A stretch of 64,000 bases of DNA from Mytilus californianus (taxonomy: Eukaryota; Mollusca; Bivalvia; Mytilida; Mytilidae). The notes beneath the pieces are model-generated. The model was not told where the DNA came from, did no database searches, and was given only the letters and a program-made list of their open reading frames with translations. The translations under genes were made by a program, and so were the position numbers. The stretch's first letter is position 1, and each line of letters begins with the position of its first letter. Of the stretch, positions 24,468 to 36,400 are shown one piece after another. The stretch is taken from the NCBI RefSeq assembly GCF_021869535.1, contig NW_026262581.1, positions 74,987,955-75,051,954 of the forward strand, written 5' to 3'.

Positions 24468-26600
24468 TCATGGCAACACAAGAAAGAAGGACCAAAGTTT
24501 TTTTTTATGACAGTTTCTCTTCATTTTCAATTTAGCAGTTGTATCAAAATCTCAAAATTGCATCCCTAGTCATGTATGGCTTAATTGAATTGTTAGAAAT
24601 TCAAAATCAAGGACTTTCAAGGGATTTAAAGTACGATATTTGAGAAATACAAAGTTACAAGATACACGTACAAAATTGATTTGATTAGTCTTATGCACAT
24701 TTCATTACTCAAAAATATCCTAAGACCAATTAACTAAAAATAATATGTGTAAAATAGACAATAGACAATAAAACTTCATAGACAATTTAGAAATTAATAC
24801 AAACACCTTAAAAAAAATTTAAAAGTATATGACACATTTACCAATAAAAAAGATGTATGTAAAAATTTAATGAAAAATGTTAATAATTAATAATTAGTTT
24901 ACGAGAATTAAGATTAAATTGGCATAAGTGGAGAAATATTATTTTGATGTTCAGAATGTTTCTCTAAATGATTTTTATTACTGATCATTAGTCAAACTCA
25001 ATTCAGAGGTAAATAATTATAGCTCACTCTTGAAGCATAATAATGAAGCTTGCTATTGTTGAGGGTGGGGGAAATATTGTTGGGAGTATCTGTCTAACTT
25101 ATTACATTCCAATATTCAAATATACAAATTTCCATATCAGTCACATAGAACTTTTGAATGCCTTGAAAAAAATTATTTATACTTTGCATTATTATTGGCA
25201 AGCACCAGAGGATGTGTCTTGAATAACATTAGAATGCCCGTCTGCAAGTTCAAGGTGACAAACATATTGTTTAAAATACAAAAGTCAGGAGGACACATTT
25301 TTGAATGCCTGGAAAATTGACATTTTTGGTGCCCACCACCAGGGAGAGTTTTGCAAATAAGTTGGAATTTTTGTCTGCAAGGTCCAGGTCACAAACTTCA
25401 TTTAACTTTATATTCCTATATATTCAAATATACAAAGTTTTGTCTGATTTAGTACTTTTGAATGTCGACATTGATATTAATGATGTTTGATATGAATCAT
25501 AGTTGTCCACCACCAGTGTATATGGTATCTTAATTTTAGTGTCTTTCACCCTCTTATTTGATACTGTATAGTTTATTATGCATTTTCAGGAATTATTAGC
25601 CCTTTCACCAGTTAATGAAATATCATAAAAGGCAAGAAATTTTAATGTTCCATTTCTTGTATGGGGCGATAGTTTGACTCGTCATATCATATGATGCAAT
25701 TTGAAAAATAGATAAGATAGGCAAAACTTGATGAATTTGACATTGTTAAGAGTGCTTTCGAATCTTTTTCACTTTTACTCTTGGAAAAGATATATATTCC
25801 ACTTCCATCATCAGAAATGGTACAATTACCGGTCTAAATGAAAATCAAGATCATAATTTTAACTGCTATTATATATCATGTATATATACAACTAAATTGT
25901 TTCAAATGTTTGTGGGCTTAAAAACTAATATATGGAAATGAAATTTACATATTTTACACCAGAAAAGGCAAACAATAAAAAAAGCATGAGTTCTAAATAA
26001 TATGTGAATTAATATAATGGTAGCGAAATGAAAAAACAAAAATAATGAAAGTGAGTTTGTTTTTCGTGAACAAATAGACTTGATGACTTTATATGAAATA
26101 TAATTTCAAAAAAAAATTTATGATTAGGTGTATAATTTATATGCATGCTGGATATATTTTTAAACCCAGAAATTGTAATCTATAGAAAGTTTTAATGGTA
26201 TGAATTGTTCCCATGCATGATATGAGCAAATATATATTAGCAATACTTAATTATGTATTAATTTTATTTTATCTAATCCAAGGAATGGATTTTAATATTG
26301 AATTTTGATTAAGTGATGATTTTGTTAATAATTGTTGAATGAAATTTGTTTCTTTTGAATAAAATGAAAAAAGTAGACCTTTTGTCTCTTTAATTTACAA
26401 ACCTCTTTGGTTTCAATTAATGGTAGGTATCTACAGGATCACAGCGATCATTGTTACAATTAGAATTCTACACATTCAAAAGAATTAAGATGACAGAATG
26501 GCAGCCATTTTAATACTGATTACACTTCATCAACCTTTGTTAAATCCTCGAGAAAGTTTTCCAGGCCCTGTATGGTAATACATTTATATTTATTTGTCGT

Positions 26601-28135
26601 GAAACTTGATTAAAATTTTAGATCTGGTTCATTTTGTGTACTGAAGTTTTGAATAACTATACAAAATTTTTGATGGATAATATTAGCAAATAACAAATCA
26701 GATCCATGCAGAGAACATTTAATGATCTGCCATAGTTGTACAAGTTTGAATTATGGGTTAAACTTCAATATTTACTCCTCGAGTTTGTAGTGGCTATATT
26801 GCAATCATCTTGTCCATCTGTTGGTCCAACAAATATTTTCATCTATGATTTCTTTGAAACAACTTAGGGCTGACAATAATCGCTATTCCATTAAAACATA
26901 CATGGTACCAAGGGAAGCTGCTTTAAAAAAGAGGTAACCACCTATAGAGGCAAATTAAAATTTCACCAACATTTCCACTATGCAAAAACATAGTTGACAC
27001 CCCATGTATGTTTGTATGGAACAGCCCTTAACAGATGGAATCATATTTGGTCAGTAGCAGTAATTTCAAGTTATAAGGGCTTAAAACTTTCCCTTTACTT
27101 TCTCCTTAAAATTCAATATGTACTAGCTTTATAATCCACATATGGCAAAGTATACAGATATCAAATGATAAGGTCCATATTATGAATTTTACATTGCTGC
27201 TCCAGAAAGTGGACCTCATTTGTGAACATTTAATAGACTTGCATATTTCTATGAACAACTGACCATTAACACTGACAGACCACATAACTGTACCACATAT
27301 TTGCTTAATAAATATAAAGTAGACCTAGTGATTTAAATATCAGTAGTATTTTTTGTCATCAAATGGAGCATAATCAAATTTAGTTTGGAAAAAGTTGGAC
27401 ATATGGCTTCAACAATACCACACGGAAAAAAATCTCCAAATTTTAGTCCATCAATAACTGTTGTGAACTTGACCTTTGACCCCAAATCAATAGACCTGAT
27501 CTTCTCCATCAATTGGCCATTAATGAACTAAGTTTGGTATAAGTTTGACGAAGTGGTTCATGAAACCAAATTTTGGCTTCAGTCTATCAACATGCCTTGA
27601 CCTTAACATTTGGTCGATTGATCTCAAAATCAATCGGGTCTAATTATCAAACCAAATTTGATAAATATCGGACATGATTCAAAAGTGATCATCTGGAAGC
27701 TAGAATTTTGTCCAAATCAATAAATATTTGGTGTAACCTTGACCTCATGACTCGAAATTCACTTGGGGCCATATTTCTCTCATGGGGCTTTACCAAGCCA
27801 AGTTTTGAAGAGATATTCTTTTTGGCAAAAAAGTTACATGGAAACCAAAATTTTGACACCAGACAGTCGAATGTTTTGACAGCATACATCTTATCATAAG
27901 CCTATATTGACTTCGTCACAGCTCTGATAGAAAGCAAAACTCTATTAATTTGCATACCTTTGCTATTTGATAAAAAAATAATTTTATAAAATAAAAGTTT
28001 TTCAAAACTGAAAGAGTTAAATTAAGCAGACAATTTATAAAAGTTCACAAATGCTATACAAACAAAATTTCACACACGAGTGCACGTCTCGCCTGCTTAG
28101 CTTATGATTGAATTTATGTTGAAAGTCTTAAGGTT
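26601..28135. other. Intergenic, interspersed repeat sequence
   Basis: No gene recognised. The region from about 27300 contains repeated phrases such as 'gaacttgacctttgacccc', 'aaccttgacctcatga' and 'ccaaatttgataa', typical of degenerate marine-invertebrate repeats. The opposed ~65-codon frames at 27689-27899 are within this repeat. Confidence 0.4.
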
Positions 28136-28680
28136 TTACTGCAAGTACCAAATAAACTTAACATTACAAATAATCCATGAAAATGAAGTCAAGGTCAGAT
28201 GAACCATGCCAGACAAACATGTAAAGCTTTCAATCCTATTCCATACACCAAATATAGTGGTCCGATTGCTTACAGTACCTGGAAAACAGACCAAACCACA
28301 AAATTTTAACATTGACCGATGAACCATGAAAATGTGGTCAAGGTCATAAAAACCCTGCCAGATAGACATGTACACCTAACATTCATTCCATACACCAAAT
28401 ATAGTTCACCTATTGCTTATTAAAAGTATATGATAAACTGACAAACCCATGAAAACTTAACATTTAACAATGAACCATGAAAATCAGGTCAAGGTCTTAT
28501 GGACCCTGCCAGACGGACATGTACACCTTACAATCATTCCACAAACCAATAATAGAAGCCTCACTGCTAATAATATCTGAGAAATAGACAAAACCACAAA
28601 AACTAAACTTTGTGCACTGAACCATCAAAATGAGGTCAAGGTCAGATGAAATCTGTCAATAGGACATGTACACCTTACAA
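28136..28680. repeat. ~145-bp tandem repeat, four units
   Basis: Units share 'accatgaaaatgaggtcaag', 'ccctgccagacagacatgta', 'ccatacaccaaatata' and 'aaccacaaaa', at spacings near 145 bp. The array ends directly at a perfect hairpin (28682-28725). Confidence 0.7.
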
Positions 28681-28681
28681 T

Positions 28682-28725
28682 CCTGTATGCCACCCTAAAA
28701 CAATAGTTTTAGGGTGGCATACAGG
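28682..28725. repeat. Perfect 20-bp-arm inverted repeat
   Basis: Arm cctgtatgccaccctaaaac (28682-28701) and its exact complement (28706-28725) are separated by 'aata'. There are no mismatches. It lies at the end of the 28136-28680 array. Confidence 0.85.
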
Positions 28726-28912
28726 AAGTTTCATTTCCATAACTTCAAAATATATCAAAGATCTGAAAGCTCTGAGGAAAAATGACGCCACTGTCTCTAA
28801 TATTGAGATATTTTTTATGCAAGTCTTGATTTTCACATGTCGTAATAAGTTTAACATTGCAACATGTCTCGTAAGCATATAATTGATATTCGTATATGTG
28901 TCTGTTTTTTCA

Positions 28913-29150
28913 GTACAAATAAATAGGTCAAGACTACCTGAATGATCTACAGTATCCAATTACTACTAGCTGTTTTTTTGTATAAATAAATAGGTCAAGA
29001 CTACCGGAATGATCTACAATATCCAATGACTACTGGCTGTTCTTTTGTACTAATAAAAAGGTCAAGACTATTTGAATGATCTACAATATCCAATGACTAC
29101 TGGCTGTTCTTTTGTACATATAAATAAAGACTACCTGAATGATCTAAAGT
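28913..29150. repeat. ~68-bp tandem repeat, four units
   Basis: Units read 'ataggtcaagactacctgaa', 'tgatctacaatatccaatga' and 'ctactggctgttcttttgta'. The fourth is shortened. Confidence 0.75.
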
Positions 29151-29807
29151 ATTCTAAGTAATGTGATTTTTTTCTTGCAATTACATTTTTCTAAATCAAG
29201 AATATAGACTACTAGTATCCTTTTCAAACCAAATGATTATGAAGAGCCTGTTGTTAGCAAGCTCTTATACCCCACATACTCATTAAATAAGTTACTAGTG
29301 ACCTAGTTATTTCTGTTACTTGAAGCAAATTATATTTCTGTATATTTAGACAATAGTATAATATTGTTTTATTAGTTTTATTTCACCTTGAAGATTAGAC
29401 AAATAGGGATACTCCTTCGATTTTTTATTTCATGTCAGTCAGGTCGCTTTATATGAAACTTGAAACCACTTCTCTGCCATATTGTTATTTTATAACAACT
29501 CTGCCCTTGACCATGTTGACCCATATGCATGTAATTGATATTCATTCTTTAACCATATATCATAGTCAGTTAGTTTTTGATTTTGCACTCCCACACCACC
29601 TTTCATGTCTTTCAGGTCAAATGTCTGTCTCCATTTAAGTTAATGACATTGAACAATCATGGTATTAAATACAATTTCAATAGTGATAATGCTGTTCTCG
29701 TGGGTCACCATATATTCAACTTGGGTAGCATTCCAGTTACTGAAATTTGTGTCAGATTAGAACAATGATCTAGATCTTTAGGAATGGATCTTATAATTTA
29801 ATATAGA

Positions 29808-30001
29808 GCCATAGTATGGGACCCCTACACGGTAACAAAAAAAAACAAGCTTGAAAGGATACAATGTCAAGCGGCAAAATCTATCACCAGAGATTACAAG
29901 TCAAAAGAGGATGGACTTGATACGTCTCTAAAATGCTTGCTGAACTGGAACTACAGCAAGATATCCAGACAAGACGAACAAAGCGTTGAAGCCAGAAGTT
30001 A
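29808..30001 (+). pseudogene. Fragment of a non-LTR retrotransposon reverse transcriptase (C-terminal end)
   Basis: One frame beginning at 'atagtatgggacccctac' reads IVWDPYT, then KLERIQCQAAKSITRDYKS and LLNWNYSKISRQDEQS, before stopping at TAA 29999-30001. The VWDPYT...LERIQ.QAA.FIT.DY pattern is the conserved post-RT segment of Jockey/CR1-type LINE proteins. No RT core, endonuclease or ends are present, so it is a dead remnant. Confidence 0.68.
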
Positions 30002-30149
30002 ACATTTATGTAAAAAGTAGTTGAGGGGCTGATTCCCGCTATTGAACCATACTGTCATTCTATAATATCATTGCGTAAGTATTTCTGTATTGGCCTTGTT
30101 ATTGGTCCATGTCTTGGGTGTATTGGTCTGAGACGAAGCGGAAGGCCAA

Positions 30150-30535
30150 TACTGCTGGCCGAGGACCAATAATAAGGCCCAATACAAAAATACTCGTAAT
30201 AGTATCTTTATTAATTAACTACAGTGTTACAATATTTTTTTTATTTCATTTCACAAGAGATAAACAATTTTACCTTGAAGTGGAACTATCCAAATCTCAG
30301 TTTCCTTTTATAAGATGCAATATCTAATGATTCGGTGTCGTTTGACTGCTGGCCGAGAAACGATTATAAGGCCAATACAGAAATACACGTAATAGTATCT
30401 TTAATAATTAACTACAGTGTTACAATATTTTTTTTATTTCATTCCACAAGAGATAAACATATTTACCTTGAAGTGGAACTATCCAAATCTCAGTTTCTTT
30501 TTATAAGATACAATATCTAATGATTTGGTGCCGTT
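30150..30535. repeat. Tandem duplication of a ~193-bp unit
   Basis: The unit from 'cgtaatagtatcttta' through 'ttgaagtggaactatccaaa' to 'caatatctaatgatt' occurs twice with a 193-bp offset and a few substitutions. Parallel short frames end at 30327 and 30520. Confidence 0.8.
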
Positions 30536-30540
30536 TGAAG

Positions 30541-32030
30541 TATCTTCAGCCTTTTCTCATCTGATGAATTTTTCTACCCTTTCCAGTCACTATAAAGTAT
30601 TACAACTTTAATTTAGACACAACACATAAATAGTAATTGGAAAGGTACTGCCATTGCATGTGTAATGCAAATATATTTTAAAAAAAAATAATGTAAGAGT
30701 TGAAATTTTTACAACTATCCATAAGCCAATTGACCAAAGAACGAAGATTTGCACAATTACAGAATGCATATGCCTGGTTCGGGTTTAAAAATAAACGACC
30801 GTTTAAATACAAAACATGAGAAGCGACAGTAAACAGTAAAAATCGATTTGTACCATGGACATGAAATTATGAGGTCGTCAAGAAATGAACTTTGTGATAA
30901 TTTACTCATTCCCCAAACCTGAAATAATCCCATCGTCTACTTTCAAAATGCTTTTTAAATGAATGGGACCGTCTTTAACCTAAAATATATGCCATACTGA
31001 ACGTTTCAGCTTGTTTATGGTGAGTAAACCTGCGTCTTACAAACAACTGTTTACTTTCAGTTTGAGTTTATCGTGACTTACTATCTAAAAACTAGAGACT
31101 TCCAAAATCCTGTTTTGTAAACAAAGATTCATACGCACCGTGTGGGTATAACCGTATTACTAATTTCCGATTTTTAAAGTCTTCGTAAATCTGGATAAAG
31201 ACCAGTTTCTATTCAATGGATATCAAAATGATTCCGATTTTCACTTTTTTTAATGATTGTAAAGTTGAAATGGCATGAAAGGCTGACATTATTTAGGAGA
31301 ACTATTTTGTCTAGCGATTGCTGATCATTGGAGGGTAAAAAGTCCAACACCATAACAAAACGGATCTATTTATCATGTATACATACCGATTGTTTACGAT
31401 TGTAAGACATGTGCATAAAAGTGAAAGCTCGAATAAATATGAAAAATATAACAAAGGGATAGCTCCAAATACCATTTAATAACAGAAAAAAAAGGGCAGG
31501 TCAAAATATCTTTTTGGTAAATAAAATAAAGTATGTAAACTGGTTCCTGACCGACTACAACACCTTGTTCGAGTGTAGCGTAATACAAGCAGATTCCAGT
31601 TAGTATGTAAAATAGTAAATATGAAACCGAGTGCGGTAGGCGGAGGCAATAATCGACTTCCGTAAGTTCTGGTCAATGGTATCGGAAACATGCCGCTGAT
31701 AGCGTCATTTTCCAATAAAATGTCTATAATACTCTATTGTCAAAAGATGGGAGAATTTTTCATGTTAGAGGCATATTCTTTTACTTTTTTAATTTCAGAA
31801 ATTGAACCTATTTTTTTGCATATTCTTTTAACAATAACTGCTATAAGTAGTTGTCTGACAATTTTGGTCATCCTGTTGGTAGCTGTACTATGCAGGTTTT
31901 TCATTGTGTGTTTTAGTTTTATGGCATATGGTCTTTATAGACAAATAGGAAGTTTTGTGCAGAAAAACACTGGTTTAACCCCACCACATTTTGTGCCTGT
32001 ACATAGTTAGGCTAGCTTGATCATGTGTTG
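30541..32030. other. Intergenic stretch without a supported gene
   Basis: No exon recognised. Composition becomes more balanced around 31560-31720, where frames are open on both strands, but there is no splice, start or homology support. The last part (about 31950-32030, 'ggtttaaccccaccacattt') belongs to a common mussel repeat. Confidence 0.35.
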
Positions 32031-32032
32031 TC

Positions 32033-32245
32033 TGTTGTAGTTTGTATGTCTGGGAAACGTCTATGTTTGTGGTAGATGGTGTCTGTTGTTGTTTGTATGT
32101 CTGGGAAACGTCTATGTTTGTGGTAGATGGTGTCTGTTGTTGTTTGTATGTCTAGTAAACGTCTATGTTTGTGGTAGATGGTGTCTGTTGTTGTTTGTAT
32201 GTCTGGGAAACGTCTATGTTTGTGGTAGATGGTGTCTGTTGTTCT
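32033..32245. repeat. 51-bp minisatellite, four units
   Basis: Units read 'gtctgttgttgtttgtatgt', 'ctgggaaacgtctatgtttg', 'tggtagatggt'. The period is 51 bp, so a frame stays open through it (17-residue repeat VYVCGRWCLLLFVCLGN). It is not a gene. Confidence 0.88.
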
Positions 32246-33049
32246 GTGCAGTACTTCTATTATTCCTGATATAACTTTTTATGTTTTAGAAATCAAAAAC
32301 TTTACATATAATACACACTATCCTTTCATTTGATCATGTAGATAATTTATTAGATATAATTTTCAATATTGTTTACATTGCACAGATCACCGCCTTGCAG
32401 TCCTGGAAATTTGTTAAAATTTAAAACTTAAAAATGTGCACTACACAGGTATGTTTATGGTCCGTAAAACACACTTCTCTGCTTCATTGTGATGGGCACA
32501 AAACATAGCATAACATGGCTGTTGTGATAAAGACTGTAAAAATTCTGTTAGATAAGCCTGTAAATAGACAAAAAGTTATCATATTATATGTTTTAAATAT
32601 ACATGTAATGAAAAATTGCTTAAATTTGTTTTTTTAAACTTTCTTCGGAGCAAGCTAGAGGTTTCACTTAGCCTGTATCACACACCTCATGGTTTTCCCT
32701 AACCAATAAGAACACATCCACAGAGATTGGTAACTTTAGGGTTTTATATAAAAAAAAACTGTTCAAGGTTTATCTCAAAGTTGGCCATCTGATGCAAGAT
32801 CAAATTTGAAGATAATTCGTCTCATCTGAGGGATGCTGATAGGCGCAGCTTACTGTAGCCTACCTATAAAGTGACCCCAGTTAACACATGAACCTCAAAA
32901 ATTCTAGTCTTTGAGAAACAGGTAGTCTAAAGAGACCATTTCAACCAAAAATCTGGAGTTTTCCAATTTTTGACTTCTCATGGACCTGCAACTCAAAGTA
33001 GTCAGTCCATAAGCGTAATAAAATTATAATCACAGTCAGTAGTTATATT

Positions 33050-33360
33050 CCTTGTATTAAGTCTATTTGATAAATTGTCTTATAACATTTACCTGTAAGT
33101 CTATTTGATAAATTGAGCCTTTTAGTACTGTGAGACCATTTACCTGCCAAGCCTTATGATAAATTTGGTCATTTTTATAGTCTAATAACATTTATCTGTA
33201 AGTCTATCCTATAATTTGGGTCTTTTTTATATTCTAAGAACATTAACCATGTAAACCTGTAAGTCAATTTGATAAATAGAGTCTCTTATTAGTCTAATAA
33301 CATTTACCTGTAAGTTTAAAAGATGAACTGGGTCCTTTTAATAGTGTAAGGAACATTTAC
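33050..33360 (-). repeat. Tandem copies of an IPO9 exon end plus splice donor
   Basis: Immediately downstream (in transcription) of exon 33361-33431, the exon's last ~25 nt together with its donor (ACTTACAG|GTAAATG, seen on + as catttacctgtaagt) recur about every 50-60 bp: near 33307, 33256, 33194, 33141, 33091 and a partial copy near 33054. The copies are diverged, but several keep a GT donor. Confidence 0.8.
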
Positions 33361-33431
33361 CTGTAAGTCTATCTGATAAATTGGATCCTTTTTATAATCT
33401 GGATCTTCTTCCTCTTCCACATCATCTAAAC
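33361..33431 (-). CDS. IPO9: IPO9 exon (last one found)
   Basis: Encodes an acidic run then [10 protein letters not shown], near the family C-terminus; about 35 more residues are expected. Acceptor atcttag, donor ACAG|GTAAATG. Entry is in phase 1 and exit in phase 0. Tandem copies of its end follow in the intron. Confidence 0.88.
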
Positions 33432-36400
33432 CTAAGATAAAAAATATTTCTGTTCAAAATAAAATCTAACAATTTGATACAAGAGTTGTCATGTTGAAGC
33501 CCGACTATATGGCATTGGTGAACGCAGTACGGGACCTATAAATGCTTACATCCACATCATTTAGACTCTTGTGGATAGTTTTAATTGACAATCATACCAA
33601 ATCTCCTTATTTTTTTATTGACATATTTACAATAAAACATCTTGCTTGCTGCAATACTCTCGAACTGAGGACAACTTACTAGTCAAGTGAAATCTGTCAG
33701 GTATACACAGGTGTTCACACTGTACAACTCATCCTTGTCAAGCCGCTAACAAAATAAAAAGTCATTCTGTTTGGTAGTACCAGAGAAAAGTGTGAAGGGA
33801 CTTTTTGTTGGACAAAAGGACAGAGGGATGAACAAGGTTAATGCAGTATAGCCCCCACTTTTAGAGAGAAAGAATGGACTGGCAGTGTTAAAACAGTGTA
33901 CTCACCCTTCTTCAGAGCCAAGGTATAATCAGTGTTGGTGAGCAGTAAAGAGGTAAAGATTGCTTTCAAATTGCACTAAGAACTTAAATTTTAAACATTT
34001 GCATTGCAATAACTGACAAAATATGTCATACGTGTAGGCAATATTGAAAACTGAGACCATTATTTCCTGTCTTTAATTTTTTTTTTGTAGCAATGGAAAT
34101 TTTCATAGGAATAATAAATTTACCATTAATATAATCTTCTGACATCTGATCAATAAGAGAAGATAGTGACTGTCCAGATAAAGCTACTTCATCATCATTG
34201 TCATTTTCTTCTTCATCTCCCCAGCCTTCATCCTACAACAAACAATATATATCAATCATGAAGACTTTCCATAGTACAAACATCATGAAATGAGAAGATA
34301 GATGACTGTCTATACTATTCATTGTCAAATTTAGTTCCCTTATTTCACTTTTGTTTCCAATCAGACTGGAGTATAGAAATGTGGTCAGCCTCTTCTCCTG
34401 TCCTGTAGTAAAACCTTTCCTAAAGTCAAGTGTCCATTTTTGAATTCAAAGATATATACATACACTCCCACATCTGGTAAGAATGGGGAAATGTCACACT
34501 ATATACAATAAAGATCTCTTGCAACAACTCTCTTAGGGGGTCTTTAGGTGGCCTGTTGCATGACAAAATTTCTACCTTTATGCAACATGGCCTCCTTTTC
34601 CAGTGGCAGTCCAAATGTTCTGCCCCTTCGTCCTGGTTTAACTACTTTTTTGTATGAAATGTTAATTTATCCTTGTCTATATATGTCTAAAATATTTGTC
34701 ACTGGACAATAAGCAAGCATCAATCAATCAACCAATCAGCCATTATATTTCAAAGCTGATTATTTTTTTAATTATTTGCAGTCTGTTCAATAGTAGCTAC
34801 TAGGAACTTCAGAGCAGATTTTCTTATTTTATAAAGACTTTTTTTCTGTGACTTTAAACATGGCTGTGAAATAAAAAGAATGTAGAATATGGTTTGTCTG
34901 AGTCTGATTAAAATTTTTGTTCAATGATGTTCAAATTCAAGTCTTCATGTCAAAGATTGATTGTATATACTGTTTTATATGCTGCTTCATGTCGCAAGTG
35001 ATACGGAATTTGCAACCATTAAATCCTCAATTGACAACTACAGTAGTACTGATATACCTTGATTGTAAAGTATAGGAAAGAAAACTGAGGCACAAGCAAT
35101 AACTGCTTTCTCAAATTATACTATTCTGTAATGTTTTCTTCAGCAAAGCCAATATAAAATAATGACACATTAAACACACATAACCAATCAAAGACATCAA
35201 TGCACTTAATACATAACATACCTCATCTTCCTGACTAAGGCTGTCGTCTTTCTGTTTAGCCATGTTTTCTTCAATTTGATTTGATAATTCATTAATTAAA
35301 AGTTTATAAATCTTAACTAAAACAGGTACTGTTGTCCACTGTGTAGGAGCTACAAAAAAATCCAAAAAAGAAGTTATATATGTCTAGGTTGATATTGCAC
35401 ATTTTTTAATTATATCTCATATAAAAATTTCAGTACAGGCTATAATTTTTAGTTTCTATATGTGTAACATATAGGAGTAGAGCTGTTCCTTTGCTTTTTT
35501 TGTTTTTTGCTGTGCATATAGTGATCTTGTGTTATTGATGGATACCCCATATCCCTTTTTTTCCTATCAGATAAACAATAAGTTTATAAAAGTTGCAAGA
35601 TTATATGTATTTTCAAAATTTAAAGGCTCCAATTAATAAATTATGTAAAGAACTTCCTACTTTTATTGCGAACCAAATGAAACTTTTCCACAGAGTCATC
35701 TCCTCTTGGTCAATCTATTTAAACTTTTGTCAGTTCTATTGTACCATTGAATAAATACAATAGCTATTGTTCTCTGTGTAGTTTATTCACTGGGACCTTT
35801 CAATTTCTTCCAAGAGAAATCCATCACTCATTGATTAATTTACCTGAGTAAAAAAATCATCTTCTAAAAGATGAAAAAACACGTTTTAACTCACAAACGG
35901 CATGTGATTTTGTATTTATTCAATATCAATAATATATTTTCAATTTGTTCACTGTAAACAGTGATTCAACATAAATAGTTTATTTTTGACAAAATTTTCA
36001 ACATTGTTCCTTTTGAAATTTTTTTTTTGCTTGTGCTTGACAAATAAAAACTGGAAAATGATGATGTTTAAGTAAAGGCCTTCTTAAATGTATTTTATAA
36101 CTAAACAAAAACATAAAGTGATGGATTTCTCTTAGAAGAAATTTAAAGGTCCCAGTGAATAAACTACACAGAGAACAACAGCTATTGTATTTATTCAATG
36201 GAACAATAGAACTGACAAAAGTTTAAATAGATTGACCAATAGGAGATGACTCTGTGGAAAGGTTTCATTTGGTTTGCAATAATATTGATTTAATGTTGAC
36301 TTACTGTGTTTAGTTTTTGACCTAGTTCTAATTTCGTTAGTTTCTGGTTCAATCTGATCTCCTTGTACTGTAATATCCTGTAGTCTTTTATCATTACTTT

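Larger units (their letters stand above)
18808..26600. repeat. Copy 2 of the 7,793-bp tandem segmental duplication
   Basis: Direct copy of about 11015-18807 in the same orientation. The first ~55 bp resemble the minisatellite unit near 10917 more than 11015 ('gttacctacc' variant), so the junction arose within the array. All other stretches compared were identical. It carries second copies of Dmrt exons 5 and 6, the 3' region and the repeats of intron 4. Confidence 0.92.

Noticed and set aside
22969-25490. Independent small genes matching frames at 15176-17697
   Set aside because: They are identical only because of the 7,793-bp duplication, and the first-copy frames are themselves repeat or UTR sequence.
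31476-31715. Possible minus-strand coding exon (frames reading LPHSVSYLLFYILTGICLYY or MFPIPLTRTYGS)
   Set aside because: Somewhat protein-like, but there is no ATG, no consistent splice sites and no recognised family. It is left unannotated.
31690-32010. 106-codon + strand frame with hydrophobic stretches
   Set aside because: Its end is a common mussel repeat, the minus strand is open too, and there is no splice or family support.
33683-33710. Minus-strand VYLTDF resembling the expected IPO9 C-terminus
   Set aside because: It lies upstream of exon 33361-33431 in transcript order, is followed by a stop, and sits inside an interspersed repeat.
34426-34614. 62-codon minus-strand frame in an IPO9 intron
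   Set aside because: The sequence ('ggcagaacatttggactgcc'-type) looks like an interspersed repeat, and no splice signals link it to IPO9.
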